Source: DASPKW01 sp038244055 (GTDB taxonomy: Bacteria; Planctomycetota; Phycisphaerae; Tepidisphaerales; Tepidisphaeraceae). From it: 9,163 bases of DNA. Shown piece by piece: positions 7,110 through 9,163 of this stretch. The stretch lies in contig JBBRTW010000282.1 of the NCBI GenBank assembly GCA_038244055.1, positions 1-9,163 on the forward strand, in the 5' to 3' direction. The translations under genes and the position numbers were made by a program. The notes below the pieces were generated by a model that saw only the letters and a program-made list of their open reading frames with translations, had not been told where the DNA came from and did no database searches. Position 1 is the first letter of the stretch. Each line of letters opens with the position of its first letter.

Positions 7110-7114
7110 CCTTA
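7110..7114 (-). promoter_or_regulatory. Shine-Dalgarno site of the Gfo/Idh/MocA gene
   Basis: On the minus strand this reads TAAGG, eight bases before the ATG at 7101. It supports that start over the in-frame TTG at 7107. Confidence 0.6.
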
Positions 7115-7239
7115 CTTCGCGGAATGGATCATGTCCCGCAAAACTTTTCAATAAACAGGAGCAAGGTGCGGGAAGAGGAGCCGGACGGTTTATGCAACCA
7201 TTCGTCCATCCGCCACAGTGGTAGAATCAATCCGCGAAG
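7115..7239. repeat. 9-bp inverted repeat in the divergent intergenic region
   Basis: CTTCGCGGA at 7115-7123 and its exact reverse complement TCCGCGAAG at 7231-7239 lie near opposite ends of the 210-bp region between the two divergent genes, one arm close to each gene's leader. Each arm could be a site for a shared regulator. By rough estimate, a 9-bp inverted match in a region this size arises by chance in somewhat under one case in ten, so it is suggestive only. Confidence 0.3.
7201..7227 (+). promoter_or_regulatory. Possible extended -10 promoter of the TIM-barrel isomerase gene
   Basis: TGGTAGAAT at 7219-7227 is an extended -10 element (TGn plus TAGAAT, five of six consensus bases). A poor -35 candidate, TTCGTC, lies at 7201-7206 with a 15-base spacer. 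Transcription would start near 7234, giving a leader of about 78 bases. No comparable strong promoter was seen for the opposite gene; the best minus-strand candidate is TTGAAA with a poor -10. Confidence 0.35.
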
Positions 7240-7253
7240 CGAGGCTTCCGCTC

Positions 7254-7276
7254 ATCGATCGTCGCTGCGAATCGAT
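7254..7276 (+). other. Stem-loop in the leader of the TIM-barrel isomerase gene
   Basis: ATCGAT (7254-7259) and ATCGAT (7271-7276) pair, with an inner TCG/CGA stem around a CTG loop and a two-base bulge, for nine base pairs in all. A second small hairpin, GAAGC-gag-GCTTC, lies just before it at 7236-7248. Both fall in the predicted 5' leader and could influence translation or bind a regulator. Confidence 0.3.
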
Positions 7277-7300
7277 TGCCGCGCTGGCCAATGCAGAACA

Positions 7301-7305
7301 GAGGA
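7301..7305 (+). promoter_or_regulatory. Shine-Dalgarno site of the TIM-barrel isomerase gene
   Basis: GAGGA lies six bases before the ATG at 7312 and decides that start over an in-frame upstream alternative at 7276. Confidence 0.75.
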
Positions 7306-7311
7306 CAAAGC

Positions 7312-8265
7312 ATGATGAAGACTCTTATCACCCGTCGACAGGCGCTGGCCGCCGGCATCGCTCTTCCTTTCCTGGCGTCAACAACACTGGCGGTCGATGC
7401 GCCGCCCGCCAAACCCACACTCACCATCGGCCTGGCCACGATGGGTTTTCGCGAGTTCAGCAATCAGCAAATGGCGGAGACGCTGGCCAGGGAGGGCGTG
7501 CATACGACGCAGTTGTTTTTCACCCAGACCGACAGCAACTACTGGAAGTACAACCAGGCCAGCGACACCTCCAAGATGACCGCCGAGCGCTGCCAGGCCA
7601 TCGCCGGGGTCTACCGCGCCGCGGGCGTGGCCATCCACAGCATCGGAGTTTATGCCAACCTGATTCATCCGGACCCGGCCGAGCGCAAGGCCAACCTGGC
7701 CTATTTCGAGGCGATGATGGTGATCGGCGGGCACATGGGCGTCCACAGCTTCATCAGCGAAGCCGGGCACTATCAGGCGAAGGAGCCGGTGGCCGGGGTG
7801 GAATTTCATTTCCGCGAGGATGTGTGGAAGACCATGGTGGCCACCGGCAAGGAACTGGCGGCGCTGGCCGAGCGGCACAAGGCCATCGTGCTCTTAGAGC
7901 CGTTTTTCCGCGGTTTCCTGACCAGCGCCAAGCGCACCCGGCTCTTCATCGAGGAAGTGGGCTCGCCGCGAATCAGGGCGCTGCTGGATCCCGCCAACCT
8001 GCTGGAGGTCAACGACCTGGAGGAGATGCTGACCCAGTTGCAGCCGTATATCGATTGCTTTCATGCCAAGGATCGCAAGCTCCATGTGGATCGCGGCGTT
8101 CCCGCCGGGCAGGGAGATTTGGACTACCGGAAGTTCGTGACCCTGGCCGCCAAACATGCCCCCCATGCCCCGCTCATTCTGGAGTACATTGGTGCGAAGG
8201 ATTATCCGCAGGCCCTGGCCCATCTCCGCAACACGATGCGCGAAGTGGGCGCGGGCGAGAAATGA
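7312..8265 (+). CDS. Tat-exported sugar phosphate isomerase/epimerase-like TIM-barrel protein
   Basis: This 317-aa protein is of the xylose-isomerase-like (AP endonuclease 2) TIM-barrel superfamily. The N-terminus is a twin-arginine signal (TRRQALAAG, then a hydrophobic run to about residue 28), so it probably acts in the periplasm. The barrel begins TLTIGLATMGFREFS. Likely divalent-metal ligands appear at the expected strand ends: Glu in VLLEPFFRG, Asp in ALLDPANLL, His in CFHAKDRK, and Glu in LILEYIGA. Family members isomerise or epimerise sugars and related polyols, and many in planctomycetes are secreted and found next to Gfo/Idh/MocA oxidoreductases. Here the neighbour is transcribed divergently from a shared 210-bp region. 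The oxidoreductase may oxidise the sugar to a keto form that this protein epimerises or cleaves; that is inference. The ATGATG start follows a good GAGGA site. The exact substrate is unknown. Confidence 0.92.
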   Translation: MMKTLITRRQALAAGIALPFLASTTLAVDAPPAKPTLTIGLATMGFREFSNQQMAETLAREGVHTTQLFFTQTDSNYWKYNQASDTSKMTAERCQAIAGVYRAAGVAIHSIGVYANLIHPDPAERKANLAYFEAMMVIGGHMGVHSFISEAGHYQAKEPVAGVEFHFREDVWKTMVATGKELAALAERHKAIVLLEPFFRGFLTSAKRTRLFIEEVGSPRIRALLDPANLLEVNDLEEMLTQLQPYIDCFHAKDRKLHVDRGVPAGQGDLDYRKFVTLAAKHAPHAPLILEYIGAKDYPQALAHLRNTMREVGAGEK

Positions 8266-8303
8266 AGCGATTCGTTGATTGTCTGGAGTCCCCTGCCACG
8301 GGC

Positions 8304-8606
8304 TCATTTGCGACTGAGGTATTTCTCGGGATGGGCAACGCATTCCTTCTTGCAGGCCTCGGAGCAGAAGAAATATTCGTGGCCGTTGATGCTGGCGCGG
8401 GGGGTGTCTTTGTCGATGTCGACATCGACGCAGGCGAGGTCGGCGTTGTGTTTGCAGACGATGCATTCGGCGTGCTGGGAGGCGTGCAGGGGATCGACGG
8501 CGCAGCAGTCGGCGGCGGTTTTGGTCTTATTTTCAGTGCAGGCGGTAAGGAGGAGAGGAGCGAAGCTGAGTGCAACGGTGAGGACGATGAGTTTGAGTGC
8601 GTTCAT
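8304..8606 (-). CDS. Cysteine-rich YHS/TRASH-like lipoprotein
   Basis: This is a 100-aa predicted lipoprotein. Residues 1-22 are a signal peptide ending in the lipobox LTAC, with Cys23 as the lipidated residue. The mature part has eight further cysteines: Cys34-Cys35, Cys48-X2-Cys51, Cys59, Cys81-X3-Cys85 and Cys89. The section from about residue 48 (ECIVCKHNADLACVDVDID, then INGHEYFFCSEACKKECVAHPEKYL) matches the YHS/TRASH pattern, in which paired cysteines and the phrase 'YFFCS..C...F/V..HPEKYL' form a small metal-binding module. Such proteins are linked to heavy-metal sensing or handling, for instance copper. It lies 77 bases downstream of the outer-membrane barrel gene on the same strand and converges with the TIM-barrel gene (38-base gap). 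The ATG at 8606 has only a weak GAG upstream. Metal identity is unknown. Confidence 0.88.
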   Translation of the reverse strand: MNALKLIVLTVALSFAPLLLTACTENKTKTAADCCAVDPLHASQHAECIVCKHNADLACVDVDIDKDTPRASINGHEYFFCSEACKKECVAHPEKYLSRK

Positions 8607-8683
8607 GGTGGGCTCGTGAAAATGGTGTGGCGGTTGCGGCGTCGATGATTATTCGGACGGTATGGTTGAATACGAGGATGATG

Positions 8684-9163
8684 TTAGAAGGAGAACGACA
8701 ATGTCACCGCCAGTTTGAACTGGCTCTTGATCTGGTCCCCTTCCAGATCCTGCCAGATGGGAAAGGACGGGGCGACGGTAAGGGAGGCCAGTTCGTTGAA
8801 GCGGATGCGCAGGCCGGGCGTTAGATATACGGTCTGGCCGCCGCTGTTGTTGTTGATGCCTTCAGCGCCATCGTCCTTGGCGAGGTGGATGTAACCGGCC
8901 TCACCAAAAACACTGTATTGAGGGAAGGTTTTGATGGACTCGGTGAGGCGGTAGGCGAGAGCGAGGCCGGCATCGAAACGGTCGCCGACTTTGAAATCAT
9001 CGTGGCGGGTGCGGAAAGTGTAGAGGAGCGAGGCATCGATCGTGACGTGCGAGGTGAGAAATCGCGAGTAGCCCAGGCCGAGTTGGAAATCCCATGCGCC
9101 GGTGCCGGGCTGGCTGGAGGGTTCGAGGGATTCGCCGGTGTTGAGTTTGACGTTGTCGCGGCC
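8684..9163 (-). CDS. C-terminal part of an outer-membrane beta-barrel protein (partial)
   Basis: The minus-strand frame is open from the right edge to a TAA at 8684-8686 and encodes 159 residues; the N-terminus is outside the window. The sequence alternates short amphipathic strands with turns: WDFQLGLGYSRFL, VTIDASLLYTFRT, RFDAGLALAYRLT, SVFGEAGYIHL, TVYLTPGLRIRF, SLTVAPSFPIW, and a final strand KLAVTLSFSF. A terminal phenylalanine after an aromatic/hydrophobic strand is the usual sorting signal for barrel insertion by the BAM machinery. The arrangement resembles the transporter-like barrels grouped with the phenol-degradation MetA family, but I cannot assign a family with certainty. The cysteine-rich metal-type lipoprotein directly downstream suggests a shared envelope function. 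A predicted start of 71 aa inside this region in another frame is only a shadow. Confidence 0.82.
   Translation of the reverse strand, partial: GRDNVKLNTGESLEPSSQPGTGAWDFQLGLGYSRFLTSHVTIDASLLYTFRTRHDDFKVGDRFDAGLALAYRLTESIKTFPQYSVFGEAGYIHLAKDDGAEGINNNSGGQTVYLTPGLRIRFNELASLTVAPSFPIWQDLEGDQIKSQFKLAVTLSFSF

Noticed and set aside
8266..8303. Possible terminator between the convergent TIM-barrel and lipoprotein genes
   Set aside because: The only pairing is a 3-bp CCC/GGG stem with no T-tract, which is too weak to support a call.
7218..8648. A 476-codon open frame on the + strand covering the TIM-barrel gene and the lipoprotein region
   Set aside because: It is a shadow frame in GC-rich DNA. It covers two well-supported genes in other frames, is glycine/arginine/alanine-rich without recognisable motifs, and has no ribosome-binding site.
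1..9163. CRISPR array, tRNA or phage-type defence system
   Set aside because: No regularly spaced repeats, no cloverleaf sequence and no nuclease, toxin or defence-type gene set other than NHEJ were seen.

Overview
This is a 9.2-kb, GC-rich bacterial window. The best guess for origin is Planctomycetota or a close relative. The reasons are a protein combining a BRCT-like segment, a MerR-type helix-turn-helix and TPRs (an architecture I associate with planctomycetes), two secreted Tat-type sugar-metabolism proteins of kinds abundant in that phylum, and mostly weak Shine-Dalgarno sites. The assignment is inference; there is no rRNA or other phylogenetic marker gene.

Left edge (1-116): the last 37 codons of a gene on the + strand, resembling the C-terminus of an ISKra4-like transposase.

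Region 195-5088 is a complete bacterial non-homologous end-joining (NHEJ) locus built around one divergent intergenic region (3111-3300). To the left (minus strand) lies a tight three-gene operon: Ku, a stand-alone ATP-dependent DNA ligase (OB-fold type), and a protein with an apparent degenerate BRCT segment, a MerR-like helix-turn-helix and about four TPRs. Neighbouring genes overlap or nearly overlap. To the right (plus strand) lies a LigD that carries only the 3'-phosphoesterase (PE) and polymerase (Pol) domains, joined by a long Ser/Lys/Arg linker with a 15-bp tandem repeat. Its ligase domain is absent and is presumably supplied by the separate ligase. Ku would bind the ends, PE-Pol would trim and fill them, and the ligase would seal them. 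The BRCT/HTH/TPR protein is a candidate accessory or scaffold factor with no proven role.

Region 5245-8265: a small single-EamA-domain transporter (minus), then a divergent pair: a Tat-exported Gfo/Idh/MocA oxidoreductase (minus) and a Tat-exported xylose-isomerase-like TIM-barrel protein (plus). Such proteins commonly work together in oxidoreductive sugar or glycoside catabolism. Their shared 210-bp intergenic region holds a plausible extended -10 promoter, a hairpin and a 9-bp inverted repeat.

Region 8304-9163: a cysteine-rich YHS/TRASH-like lipoprotein and, upstream of it on the minus strand, the C-terminal 159 residues of an outer-membrane beta-barrel protein that runs off the window. 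Together they suggest an envelope function, possibly metal-related.

There is no gene-free stretch longer than 300 bases, and I saw no tRNA, rRNA, CRISPR array or convincing rho-independent terminator.
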